A DNA stretch of 64,000 nucleotides from Pseudobdellovibrionaceae bacterium. GTDB lineage: Bacteria; Bdellovibrionota; Bdellovibrionia; Bdellovibrionales; Bdellovibrionaceae. The stretch lies in contig JAHBUV010000001.1 of NCBI GenBank assembly GCA_019637915.1, positions 124,001 through 188,000 on the forward strand, given 5' to 3'. The notes beneath the pieces are model-generated. The model worked only from the letters and a program-made list of their open reading frames with translations, was not told the DNA's origin and did not search any database. Below, in pieces: positions 56,247-62,962 of the stretch (within the stretch, counting starts at the first letter, position 1; each line of letters starts with the position of its first letter). The translations under genes and the position numbers were made by a program.

Positions 56247-56894
56247 ATGACGAAATTCCTGTTCGGCGCCCTGCTCACCTTGATCCTGTCTTTCGTGACG
56301 GCGCTGTATTTCCTGTCGCGCTGGAATCACCGCCCCGAAGGGCCCCAGGAGATGACGTCCTCTTTCACGAGTTACGTGACGGGCTCCCGCGGCGTGCAGC
56401 GCGTGCAGCTGTTCGAAGCCGATTCCGTCGAGGTGATCGAGCGCACCTCGCAGTACTCGCTTTTCTGGAACACCTTCAAGCTGCCCGACATGGTGGTGCT
56501 GGCGCGCGTGCCGGTGCGCTACGTGTACTACGTCGATCTGCAGGAGCCCTTCGAGGTGAGCGAAGCGGACGGCCGCCTGCGGGTCCAGGCGCCGGCTTTG
56601 AAGGCGGCCCTGCCGGCCCCGGATGTCTCGGGGTTGTCGTTCGAGGTGAAGAGCGGCGGGCTGTTCCGCGACGCCCGCGCCGCTTTCGAGGACCTGCGCA
56701 AAACCATCACGCCCTTGCTGAAGGAAAACGCCGAACGTCAGATCCCCCTGGTGCGGGAGCAGGCGCGCGAGCAGATGAAGGCCCTGATCCTGGCCTGGTG
56801 CCGCGATTCATCGGCCTGCGCCCACCGGGCGGAGCAGCTGGACGTGCGCTTTCAGAATGAGGATGCCGGAGCGCCCGCCGCGATCAGAAAATGA
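56247..56894 (+). CDS. Membrane-anchored protein, DUF4230-like
   Basis: 215 residues. One N-terminal membrane segment (LFGALLTLILSFVTALYFL) is followed by a beta-rich extracytoplasmic part, VQLFEADSVEVIERTSQYSLFW and RYVYYVDLQEPFEV, and a helical tail. The strand pattern and the Y-V-DL element resemble DUF4230 proteins, a tentative match. Two Cys near the C-terminus (WCRDSSAC). It overlaps the next gene by four bases. Confidence 0.65.
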   Translation: MTKFLFGALLTLILSFVTALYFLSRWNHRPEGPQEMTSSFTSYVTGSRGVQRVQLFEADSVEVIERTSQYSLFWNTFKLPDMVVLARVPVRYVYYVDLQEPFEVSEADGRLRVQAPALKAALPAPDVSGLSFEVKSGGLFRDARAAFEDLRKTITPLLKENAERQIPLVREQAREQMKALILAWCRDSSACAHRAEQLDVRFQNEDAGAPAAIRK

Positions 56895-57691
56895 AGCTGA
56901 AATATCAATTGCCCCCGACCTACCGGTCCTGGTTCCCCGCCGAGCTCTGGGAGCTCGACCCGGTGGAAACCAAGGCCACTTGCGATGACTGCGCCATGGC
57001 GCCGGGAAAACACCGGCGCGCCGAAAGCTACCGCGCCGATCTGAAGTGCTGCACCTTCCATCCGTGGTTGCCGAACTTCGCCGTGGGGGCTTTGCTCGAG
57101 GAGGACGGCGAGGGCGCGCGCCGCCTGCGCGAGAAAATCCGCCGTCGTCAGTACGCCTTGCCGACGGGGGTGCTGCCGCCGGTGCGCTACCAGATCGAGT
57201 TCAACCGGCGTCGCCCCGGCGACTTCGGGAATCGCGAGGACTGGCTCTGCCCCTACTACGAAAAAAGCACCCGGCGCTGCACGGTCTGGCGCCACCGCGG
57301 CTCGGTGTGCTCGTCGTTCTACTGTTTCAGCGATGAGGGAAAAAAAGGCCTGAAGTTCTGGCGCAGTCTGGAGAATTTCCTCGGCTACCTCGAGATGGCG
57401 ATGATGGAAGAGGCGCTGGTGCGTTTGGATTTTTCCCCCCGCCAGGTCAGCGATCTGCTGGGCCTGATGAACCGCGAGGACGGCACGCAACGGGAAAAAC
57501 GCTCCTGGTCGCTGCCGGAGAAAGAGGCGCGGCGCCTGTGGAACGGCTACTACGACGAGCAGGAGGATTTCTACCGCCGCTGCTTCCGCCTGGTGCGGGA
57601 TTTCAGCCGCCGGGAGATCGAAGAGGCGCTGGGCGAGGCGGGGACGCGCCTGCGCGAGACAGCCCTTGTGGATTCGCGCTGCTTCCGGTAG
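56891..57691 (+). CDS. Cys-rich protein, probable metal or Fe-S cluster binder
   Basis: 266 residues, soluble. Cysteines cluster as CDDC, KCCTFHPWLPNF, LCPYYEKSTRRC and VCSSFYC in the first 150 residues, a spacing seen in YkgJ-type zinc/iron cluster proteins. The C-terminal half is charged and helical. It is coupled to the DUF4230-like gene by ATGA overlap and precedes sufE by 12 bases, which makes an Fe-S role attractive but unproven. Confidence 0.7.
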   Translation: MKLKYQLPPTYRSWFPAELWELDPVETKATCDDCAMAPGKHRRAESYRADLKCCTFHPWLPNFAVGALLEEDGEGARRLREKIRRRQYALPTGVLPPVRYQIEFNRRRPGDFGNREDWLCPYYEKSTRRCTVWRHRGSVCSSFYCFSDEGKKGLKFWRSLENFLGYLEMAMMEEALVRLDFSPRQVSDLLGLMNREDGTQREKRSWSLPEKEARRLWNGYYDEQEDFYRRCFRLVRDFSRREIEEALGEAGTRLRETALVDSRCFR

Positions 57692-57703
57692 AACCCGGAC
57701 CTG

Positions 57704-58147
57704 ATGAGTCTGTTGCAAGACAGGGCCACGGCCCTCACCCGGAAATTTCAATCCCTGTCCGACTGGGAAGCGCGTTACAAGTTGCTCATTGAGTGGGGCC
57801 GCGAACTGCCGGCTTTTCCCGAGGAACTGCGCACCGAAGAGAACAAAGTGCGCGGCTGCCAGTCGCAGGTGTGGTTGCACGCCTCCCTGGATGAGGAGGG
57901 TCGGATGTGGTTGCGCGCCGACAGCGATGCCCTGATCGTCAAAGGACTCATCGCCACGCTTTTGCAGGTTTACTCCGGGGTAACGCCTGGCGACATCCTG
58001 CAGTTTCCGCCCGAATTCCTGAAAACATTGGGCTTCGAGGGCCACCTTTCTCCCTCGAGAGCGAACGGTTTGCACGCCATGCTTAAACAAATTCGCCACT
58101 ATGCCGTGGCCTTTGACTATTTGTGGAAATCGAAAAAAACGCATTGA
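57704..58147 (+). CDS. sufE: SufE-family sulfur acceptor
   Basis: 147 residues. SufE takes persulfide sulfur from a cysteine desulfurase and hands it to cluster assembly. The acceptor Cys is in NKVRGCQSQVWL near residue 52, and SGVTPGDIL and the LSPSRANGLHAML end are typical. No sufS or sufBCD is adjacent; the only desulfurase in the window is at 22 kb. Confidence 0.93.
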   Translation: MSLLQDRATALTRKFQSLSDWEARYKLLIEWGRELPAFPEELRTEENKVRGCQSQVWLHASLDEEGRMWLRADSDALIVKGLIATLLQVYSGVTPGDILQFPPEFLKTLGFEGHLSPSRANGLHAMLKQIRHYAVAFDYLWKSKKTH

Positions 58148-58167
58148 CCCCCGTCATTGGTCCAGGA

Positions 58168-58219
58168 TTGAATTTTTGAACAAGGACGTGGAGGGGAAGC
58201 CCGTTCTTCAAAAATTCAA
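58168..58219 (+). repeat. 13-bp perfect inverted repeat before the protease gene
   Basis: TTGAATTTTTGAA (58168-58180) and TTCAAAAATTCAA (58207-58219) with a 26-base loop. Each arm is itself a direct repeat of a 5-mer (TTGAA or TTCAA). The right arm ends one base before the ribosome site of the protease gene. Confidence 0.7.
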
Positions 58220-58230
58220 GAGGGGGAAAA

Positions 58231-59097
58231 ATGGCACGGATGTTCATTTTGTCTTTCGTGGTTGTCTTCGGATCAGCCGCGAGCGCGTTCACGTATCAGC
58301 CCAACGTCATCTATGGAAAAGACGACCGGATTGATCTCTACATGATCGAGAATCCCATCGTCCGCGAAGTGGCCCTGTCCACGGCGGCGATGATCCCGTC
58401 GGCGAATCTTTCGCAGGCCGAGGAAGGCAAGCAATCGGTCCGCGCCGGCATTTACGGCCATGAGATGGGCCTGTGTTCGGAAGAGGCTTTTTACAGCCAA
58501 CCGAGCGGCGCCATGTGCTCCGGCTTCCTGGTCGGCGATGATCTGCTGGCCACCGCCGGGCATTGCATCACCGAGAGCAGCTGCGAGAGCAACAGCTTCG
58601 TTTTCAACTACCACATGACCAACGCCGAAACGGCGCCCACGGTGGTGGCTCAATCCGACGTCTACCGCTGCACCCAGGTGCTGTCGCGGGAACTCACCAA
58701 CAACCAGGACTACGCCCTGGTGAAGTTGGACCGCCCGGTGGAAGGCCGCCGCGCCCTGCGCCTGGCCGCCAACCCCGTGCAGTTGAACGACGGCATCTAC
58801 GTGGTGGGCCACCCGTCCGGCCTGCCGACGAAGGTCGCCGGCGGCGCCAGCATCCGTCGTCTGGAGACCGGCTACTTCGTGGCGAATCTCGACACCTATG
58901 GCGGCAACTCCGGCTCGGCCGTGTTCAACACCGAGACCAACGAAGTCATCGGCATCCTGGTGCGCGGCGAGCGGGATTTCCGCTACGACAGCAGCAACAT
59001 GTGCAAGCGCAGCAACAGCTGCCTGGACAGCGAGTGCCGGGGCGAGGACGTCACCCTCATCTCGTACATCATCGATGCGTTGAACCAGAAACATTGA
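58231..59097 (+). CDS. Secreted trypsin-like serine protease (S1)
   Basis: 288 residues with AGAGGGGG before the ATG. Signal peptide MARMFILSFVVVFGSAASA. The catalytic triad is complete: His in LLATAGHCIT, Asp in QDYALVKLD, Ser in YGGNSGSAVF. Several cysteines (LCSEE, MCSGF, SSCES, RCTQ, a C-terminal trio) suggest disulfides. A roughly 50-residue segment between signal and protease domain may be a propeptide. Substrate specificity is not evident. Confidence 0.92.
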   Translation: MARMFILSFVVVFGSAASAFTYQPNVIYGKDDRIDLYMIENPIVREVALSTAAMIPSANLSQAEEGKQSVRAGIYGHEMGLCSEEAFYSQPSGAMCSGFLVGDDLLATAGHCITESSCESNSFVFNYHMTNAETAPTVVAQSDVYRCTQVLSRELTNNQDYALVKLDRPVEGRRALRLAANPVQLNDGIYVVGHPSGLPTKVAGGASIRRLETGYFVANLDTYGGNSGSAVFNTETNEVIGILVRGERDFRYDSSNMCKRSNSCLDSECRGEDVTLISYIIDALNQKH

Positions 59098-59141
59098 TCT
59101 GAATTCAAGTGGACCCGGGCTCCCTCGGGACCACATTTTTT

Positions 59142-59165
59142 GGCCTCAGGACGAGGCCTTTTTTT
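59142..59165 (+). terminator. Intrinsic terminator of the protease gene
   Basis: GGCCTC / GAGGCC stem with loop AGGAC, then seven T. It lies 45 bases past the protease stop. Confidence 0.85.
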
Positions 59166-59225
59166 AAAGAACCGGGAGACCGGCCTGCCCGTGAGCGGGG
59201 AGATCGGTCTCCCGGTTCTTTTTTT
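59166..59225. terminator. Second large terminator hairpin between protease and yebC
   Basis: 17-bp perfect stem, left arm 59166-59182 (AAAGAACCGGGAGACCG), right arm 59205-59221, enclosing a small CCCG/CGGG hairpin, and followed by seven T. The yebC stop codon lies in the terminal T-run. It acts mainly rightward as a back-up stop; leftward it lacks a long U-tract. Confidence 0.75.
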
Positions 59226-59922
59226 AGATCGTGGCGTGCACGCGGTGGGTGTCGTCCATCTCGTCGAGCGCGTTCAGGAACTCCTCCACATCCTTCATCT
59301 GCTCCTCGCTGAGTTCCGTCAGGTTGTTGGCCTTGTAACTGAGTTCGCAGGTGGTGATTTTCCAGCCGCGCTTTTCCAGGGCGGCGCGCACGTCGTTCAT
59401 GGCTTCGACGGCGGTGTGGAAGGAGTAGCCCTCGTCGCTTTTTTCGACCGAGTCGGCGCCGGCCTCGATGGCCTCCTCCTCCGGATCGAAGTTGCCGTCT
59501 TTCGTGCCCTCGATGAGCCCGACGCTGGCGAACATCCAGGCGACCGAGCCGCTTTCCCCCATGTTGCCGTCGTGCTTTTTGAAGCAGTTGCGGATTTCGG
59601 GGGCCGTGCGGTGGCGGTTGTCGGTCTGGCACTCGACGATGACGCCGACGCCGTGGGGGCCGTAGCCTTCGTAGGCGACCTCCTCGACGAGGCTGCCGTC
59701 ATTCAGCTGACCGGCGCCTTTTTTGATGGCGCGGTCGATCGTGTCGTTGGGGCAGGATTGTTTTTTCGCCGCATCGATGGCCGTGCGCAGGCGGGCGTTC
59801 ATGTTGGGATCGGGGCCGCCGGCTTTGGCCGCCACTTGGATTTCTCGGGCGAGTTTGGTGTAGATCAGACCTTTTTTAGCGGCGTTGGCCGTCTTCGATG
59901 CGTTTTTCCAAGATTTTCCCAT
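59224..59922 (-). CDS. yebC: YebC/PmpR-family protein
   Basis: 232 residues. MGKSWKNASKTANAAKKGLIYTK opens the family, with LARLR-like AGGPDPNMNARLRTAIDAAK and EVAYEGYGPHGVGVIVECQTDN as diagnostic stretches. YebC proteins act on translation at proline-rich stalls or as transcription regulators, depending on clade. A promoter-like GTGACA-17-TGGAAT lies six bases before the ATG. Confidence 0.94.
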   Translation of the reverse strand: MGKSWKNASKTANAAKKGLIYTKLAREIQVAAKAGGPDPNMNARLRTAIDAAKKQSCPNDTIDRAIKKGAGQLNDGSLVEEVAYEGYGPHGVGVIVECQTDNRHRTAPEIRNCFKKHDGNMGESGSVAWMFASVGLIEGTKDGNFDPEEEAIEAGADSVEKSDEGYSFHTAVEAMNDVRAALEKRGWKITTCELSYKANNLTELSEEQMKDVEEFLNALDEMDDTHRVHATI

Positions 59923-59928
59923 GGGCTG

Positions 59929-59957
59929 ATTCCAGCAAAAAGCCCGATGTTTGTCAC
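59929..59957 (-). promoter_or_regulatory. Candidate promoter of yebC
   Basis: On the minus strand GTGACA (59957-59952), 17 bases, TGGAAT (59934-59929), six bases before the yebC ATG. Its -35 overlaps the -35 of the divergent promoter. Confidence 0.35.
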
Positions 59958-59979
59958 GCGCCGGCTGGGGTGATAGAAG
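59951..59979 (+). promoter_or_regulatory. Candidate promoter of the DUF455 gene
   Basis: TTGTCA (59951-59956), 17 bases, TAGAAG (59974-59979), six bases before the ATG at 59986, with no ribosome site between. Confidence 0.4.
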
Positions 59980-59985
59980 ACGCGC

Positions 59986-60810
59986 ATGTCCGTTCTCTCC
60001 ACAGCCTGCGTGCGTCAGAAATTGCGTGAAGTCGAAGGCGCCTGCCATGAGGCCTTGTTGGGCCGCGCGCCGCCCGCGATTCCTGCTTTGGTCGCGCGGG
60101 ACATTGAAGTTCGGGAGGCGAAGCTGCACCCGCCGAAGGAGGGCTTGAGCACCCCCCTCGGCCGGGCCCGGTTGCTTCACGATATGGCCAGCATCGAGCT
60201 GCAGGCCATGGAGCTCGCCTTGCGCGGGCTGCAAGAGTATCCGGACGCGCCGCGGGAATTCCGCGAGGAGCTGGCGGCCCTGACCCTTTCGGAAGCCGGT
60301 CATCTGAAGCTCTGTCTGGACACGCTCGAGGACCTGGGGCACCGCTGGGGCGATTGGCCGGTGCATCTGAGTTTGTGGCAGGCGGTGAGCGCGGAGGACT
60401 CCCTCCTTGACCGCGTGCTGATCGTGCACCGTTACCTGGAGGCCAGCGGCCTGGATGCCGGGGATCGCCTCCTGCGGCGCTTGGAGGGGTTGGGGCGGCC
60501 GGATGGCACCCAGGATGTGATCGAACTGATTCATCGCGAGGAGATCGGCCACGTGGACTTCGGCAGCCGTTGGTACCGGGAGCTGTGCCGCGCCCAAAGG
60601 ATCGATCCGGATCACGATTTTCCGGTGCGCATGGGGGGCTTGCGCCAGCGCCTTCCTTACCGCACCGAGAATCTGGCGGTGGAGATCCGTCTGAAGGCGG
60701 GCTTCACGATGAAAGAGATCCTCGAGATGGAAGATTGGCGTTTGCGATCACGGCGGGAAGCTTCGTCGCCCTCGGCCTTTTCTCGGCCAGCGTTTCCACC
60801 CAATAGTTGA
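59986..60810 (+). CDS. DUF455 ferritin-like protein
   Basis: 274 residues. A four-helix ferritin-like fold is suggested by the metal-ligand pattern: ARLLHDMASIELQAMELAL, TLSEAGHLKLC, LIHREEIGHVDFGSRW. These match the DUF455 family, whose reaction is uncharacterised; a di-iron site is likely. The C-terminal 35 residues are Ser/Arg/Pro-rich and overlap by 107 bases the end of the convergent response-regulator gene. Confidence 0.85.
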   Translation: MSVLSTACVRQKLREVEGACHEALLGRAPPAIPALVARDIEVREAKLHPPKEGLSTPLGRARLLHDMASIELQAMELALRGLQEYPDAPREFREELAALTLSEAGHLKLCLDTLEDLGHRWGDWPVHLSLWQAVSAEDSLLDRVLIVHRYLEASGLDAGDRLLRRLEGLGRPDGTQDVIELIHREEIGHVDFGSRWYRELCRAQRIDPDHDFPVRMGGLRQRLPYRTENLAVEIRLKAGFTMKEILEMEDWRLRSRREASSPSAFSRPAFPPNS

Positions 60811-61162
60811 CGGTGTCGCGCAAGGCTTGCCGTTCAAAGGGCTTCGCCAGAACCTGCAGGGCGCCGCGCGCGCAGCACTCGCGGTCGGAAACCTCCGAGT
60901 GACCGGTCACGAACAGCAGTCCCGGGTGCTGCGGATCCTTGGCGCGGATCTGATCCAGCAGGGAGAGTCCGTCGCCGTTCGGCATGCGCACGTCGGAAAC
61001 GATCAAATCGATTTTATTCTTATTGAGGACTTCAAGAGCCTGATTGCCGCACTCGGCGGTGTGCACCTTGTAACCTTGGTGGCGCAGGTCCATGGCCATC
61101 AAGTTCCGGAGCATCCAGTCGTCCTCAACGACCAATAAGGTGTAGTCTTGAGCGTTCAACAT
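60704..61162 (-). CDS. Single-domain response regulator (REC)
   Basis: 152 residues from MLNAQDYTLLVVEDDW. The receiver domain has the acidic pair EDD, phospho-acceptor Asp in IVSDVRMPNGDG, Thr in FVTGHS and Lys in LAKPF. No output domain, only a 25-residue tail. A GTG at 61213, overlapping the upstream pseudouridine-synthase stop, could extend it by 17 residues; no start has a clear ribosome site. It may be phosphorylated by an unlinked kinase. Confidence 0.88.
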   Translation of the reverse strand: MLNAQDYTLLVVEDDWMLRNLMAMDLRHQGYKVHTAECGNQALEVLNKNKIDLIVSDVRMPNGDGLSLLDQIRAKDPQHPGLLFVTGHSEVSDRECCARGALQVLAKPFERQALRDTVNYWVETLAEKRPRATKLPAVIANANLPSRGSLSS

Positions 61163-61199
61163 GAGCGCATCTTGCATGAAAACGCGCGGGGCGAACCGT

Positions 61200-61937
61200 C
61201 TAGATTTCTTCACCCTCGCGGAGGAAGCGCCACTGTCCTTCGGGAAGATCGCCCAGGCGCAGACGTCCGAGGCGAACGCGCTTGAGGCCGATGACTTTCA
61301 GATCGACCGACTCGCACATGCGGCGGATCTGCCGTTTTTTCCCTTCGCGCAGAATGAAACGCAGCTGATCCTCGTTGATCCAATCTACCTGCGCGGGCTT
61401 CAGCGCTTTGCCGTCGAGGGACAATCCGTGGCGGAGCAGCTGCAGGTTTTCCGGCGAAAGATGCCCGCGCACGCGCACGATGTATTCTTTCTCGACATTG
61501 GAATTTTCGCCGATGATGCGTTTCGCCAGGCGGCCGTCCTGGGTAAACAAAAGAAGTCCTTGCGAGTCGATGTCGAGGCGGCCCGTCACGGCGAGGCCTT
61601 TGAGGTCGCCCATCTTCAGGCGCCGCGTTTCGTTCGGGCGATATTGGTTCGCGTCGGTGATCAGGCGGATGGCGGGGGTCTTGTCGTCCTCGGGCTGCGC
61701 CGAAACGTACCCGATGGGTTTGTTCAAAATGATGGTGACCAGGCTTTTCTGCGTTTCCAGGGCGCGGGTGTCGAGGGTGATGCGCGCGTCGGGGCTCACT
61801 TTGGTGCCGAGCTGGTCGATCTTTTCGCCGTTCACGTAGACCAGGCCGCGGGAGATGAAATCATCGGCTTCGCGGCGCGAGCAGAGCCCTTTTTCGGCCA
61901 TCAATTTCGACAGGCGGATTTTGTTGTCGTCGCTCAT
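61200..61937 (-). CDS. 23S rRNA pseudouridine synthase, RluF/RluB type
   Basis: 245 residues from [17 protein letters not shown]. An N-terminal S4 domain ([21 protein letters not shown]) is followed by the RsuA-type catalytic domain with Asp in [19 protein letters not shown] and VEKEYIVRV, then [10 protein letters not shown]. The RRMCE..VL.R form resembles RluF/RluB. It isomerises a uridine in 23S rRNA; the exact site is not predictable. Its ATG overlaps the queD stop. Confidence 0.9.
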   Translation of the reverse strand: MSDDNKIRLSKLMAEKGLCSRREADDFISRGLVYVNGEKIDQLGTKVSPDARITLDTRALETQKSLVTIILNKPIGYVSAQPEDDKTPAIRLITDANQYRPNETRRLKMGDLKGLAVTGRLDIDSQGLLLFTQDGRLAKRIIGENSNVEKEYIVRVRGHLSPENLQLLRHGLSLDGKALKPAQVDWINEDQLRFILREGKKRQIRRMCESVDLKVIGLKRVRLGRLRLGDLPEGQWRFLREGEEI

Positions 61938-62332
61938 GCCGTCACCTCCACCCACAGATCGGGCATTTCGTGCAGTCGCAGGCCGCGCCACGGGGCAGGC
62001 AGGGGATGGGCGGTGATTTTGTCGCGCAGGTAAAGGGCGATGTTTTCCGTGGTCGGGATCAGGTCGCGGAACTCTGGGACGACGAAGTTCAAGTGCTCAT
62101 GATCGAGTTTCTGGGTTTCCTGTGAAACCACGCGGCGCAGGCGGGCGATCAGTTCGGGGTCGGGGTTCGCGGGCACTTCGAAGCGCACCAACAGTTCGTA
62201 GTTGTGGCCGTGGCCGTGCTCGGTGAAGCAGCGGCCGAACTCGCGGCGGTTCCGCTCCTCGCTCCAGGCCTTTTGGTGGTACAGGTGGGCGCTGGAAAAG
62301 CGCGCCGGGATCTCGATTTCGAACGAATTCAC
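61934..62332 (-). CDS. queD: 6-carboxy-5,6,7,8-tetrahydropterin synthase family protein
   Basis: 132 residues from a GTG. Zinc-binding histidines are in RFSSAHLYH and HGHGHNYEL; the catalytic Cys is in [11 protein letters not shown] (CxxxHGH); LDHEHLN and [10 protein letters not shown] complete the fold. In queuosine synthesis it converts dihydroneopterin triphosphate to carboxy-tetrahydropterin. No queC/queE neighbours. Substrate assignment within the PTPS family rests on the CxxxHGH motif. Confidence 0.88.
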   Translation of the reverse strand: MNSFEIEIPARFSSAHLYHQKAWSEERNRREFGRCFTEHGHGHNYELLVRFEVPANPDPELIARLRRVVSQETQKLDHEHLNFVVPEFRDLIPTTENIALYLRDKITAHPLPAPWRGLRLHEMPDLWVEVTA

Positions 62333-62388
62333 GGAAAAAGGCCCTCTTTCGGGCTCATCCTAACAGGCCTCTCGTCCGAAAGAAAGGC

Positions 62389-62481
62389 ATGAGCTTGCGG
62401 GAAGCCCTTGCCAACACCTGGCGCTGGTTCGTCCTCGGCGGCCTGTTTTTCGCCGCCTTCTGGGGAGCCTGGCCAATCTAA
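62389..62481 (+). CDS. Possible 30-residue membrane peptide
   Basis: ATG to TAA, reading MSLREALANTWRWF then a hydrophobic VLGGLFFAAFWGAW. AAAGG is only two bases before the ATG, so initiation is doubtful. It ends right at a large palindrome. It could equally be spacer. Confidence 0.25.
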   Translation: MSLREALANTWRWFVLGGLFFAAFWGAWPI

Positions 62482-62482
62482 A

Positions 62483-62537
62483 AGGTGCCAGGTCCTGAAT
62501 GGTGGAGCGGCGCTCCACCATTCAGGACCTGGCACCT
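62483..62537. repeat. 26-bp perfect palindrome (REP-like)
   Basis: Arms 62483-62508 and 62512-62537 pair perfectly around a 3-base loop GGC. The tip reads GGTGGAGC / GCTCCACC and the base AGGTGCCAGGTCC / GGACCTGGCACCT. It is the strongest inverted repeat in the window and appears only once here. It resembles dispersed REP/BIME elements. Confidence 0.85.
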
Positions 62538-62540
62538 AAG

Positions 62541-62573
62541 AAAAAGGCGGCTGGGAATACCAGCCGCCTTTTT
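62541..62573. terminator. Bidirectional intrinsic terminator
   Basis: AAAAAGGCGGCTGG / CCAGCCGCCTTTTT 14-bp stem with a 5-base loop. A- and T-runs flank both sides, so it can end the leftward gene at 62599 as well as rightward transcripts. Confidence 0.85.
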
Positions 62574-62598
62574 GGTTTTTGCATTGAGAGAGAAGGGC

Positions 62599-62826
62599 TT
62601 AGGCCGATTTCTTTTTGCCCAGCATGTAGTGGTAGTGCTTCTTGTCGAAGTCCTGGGCGCGGGCGCCTTCTTTGGTGATCAGGCCGGCTTTGAACCAATC
62701 GAAGTGCTCGTTGCAGAATCCGGCTTTGGCGGGCTTTTGCTTGCAGTCTTCGGCGGTGCACTTGGTGGGGCCCAAGGCGATCACATTGTTGGGGATCTGT
62801 TTTTCGAGGTTCTTCTTGTCAGCCAT
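62599..62826 (-). CDS. Small Cys/Lys-rich cytosolic protein
   Basis: 75 residues with AAGGAG five bases before the ATG and a terminator after the stop, so expression is well supported. Cys lie in TKCTAEDCKQKPAKAGFC followed by NEHFDWF, a possible zinc-binding knuckle, and the tail is Lys-rich (FDKKHYHYMLGKKKSA). I do not recognise it. Possible nucleic-acid binding is inference from charge. Confidence 0.7.
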   Translation of the reverse strand: MADKKNLEKQIPNNVIALGPTKCTAEDCKQKPAKAGFCNEHFDWFKAGLITKEGARAQDFDKKHYHYMLGKKKSA

Positions 62827-62962
62827 GGATTCTCCTTCTGGGTCCTGTTTCAGGACCGACAAAGGTCTTATCGGAGGCCGACGGCTGGACTTGAGGCGGG
62901 CGCTGATTGTCGAAAAGTTGGACGCTTTTCCCGGCGATGCGGCGGGCGCGGATGCCGCGGGC

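Noticed and set aside
62333-62400. preQ1 riboswitch ahead of queD
   Set aside because: A GCCC/GGGC hairpin followed by five T (on the minus strand) looks attenuator-like, but I could not match the preQ1-I or -II consensus.
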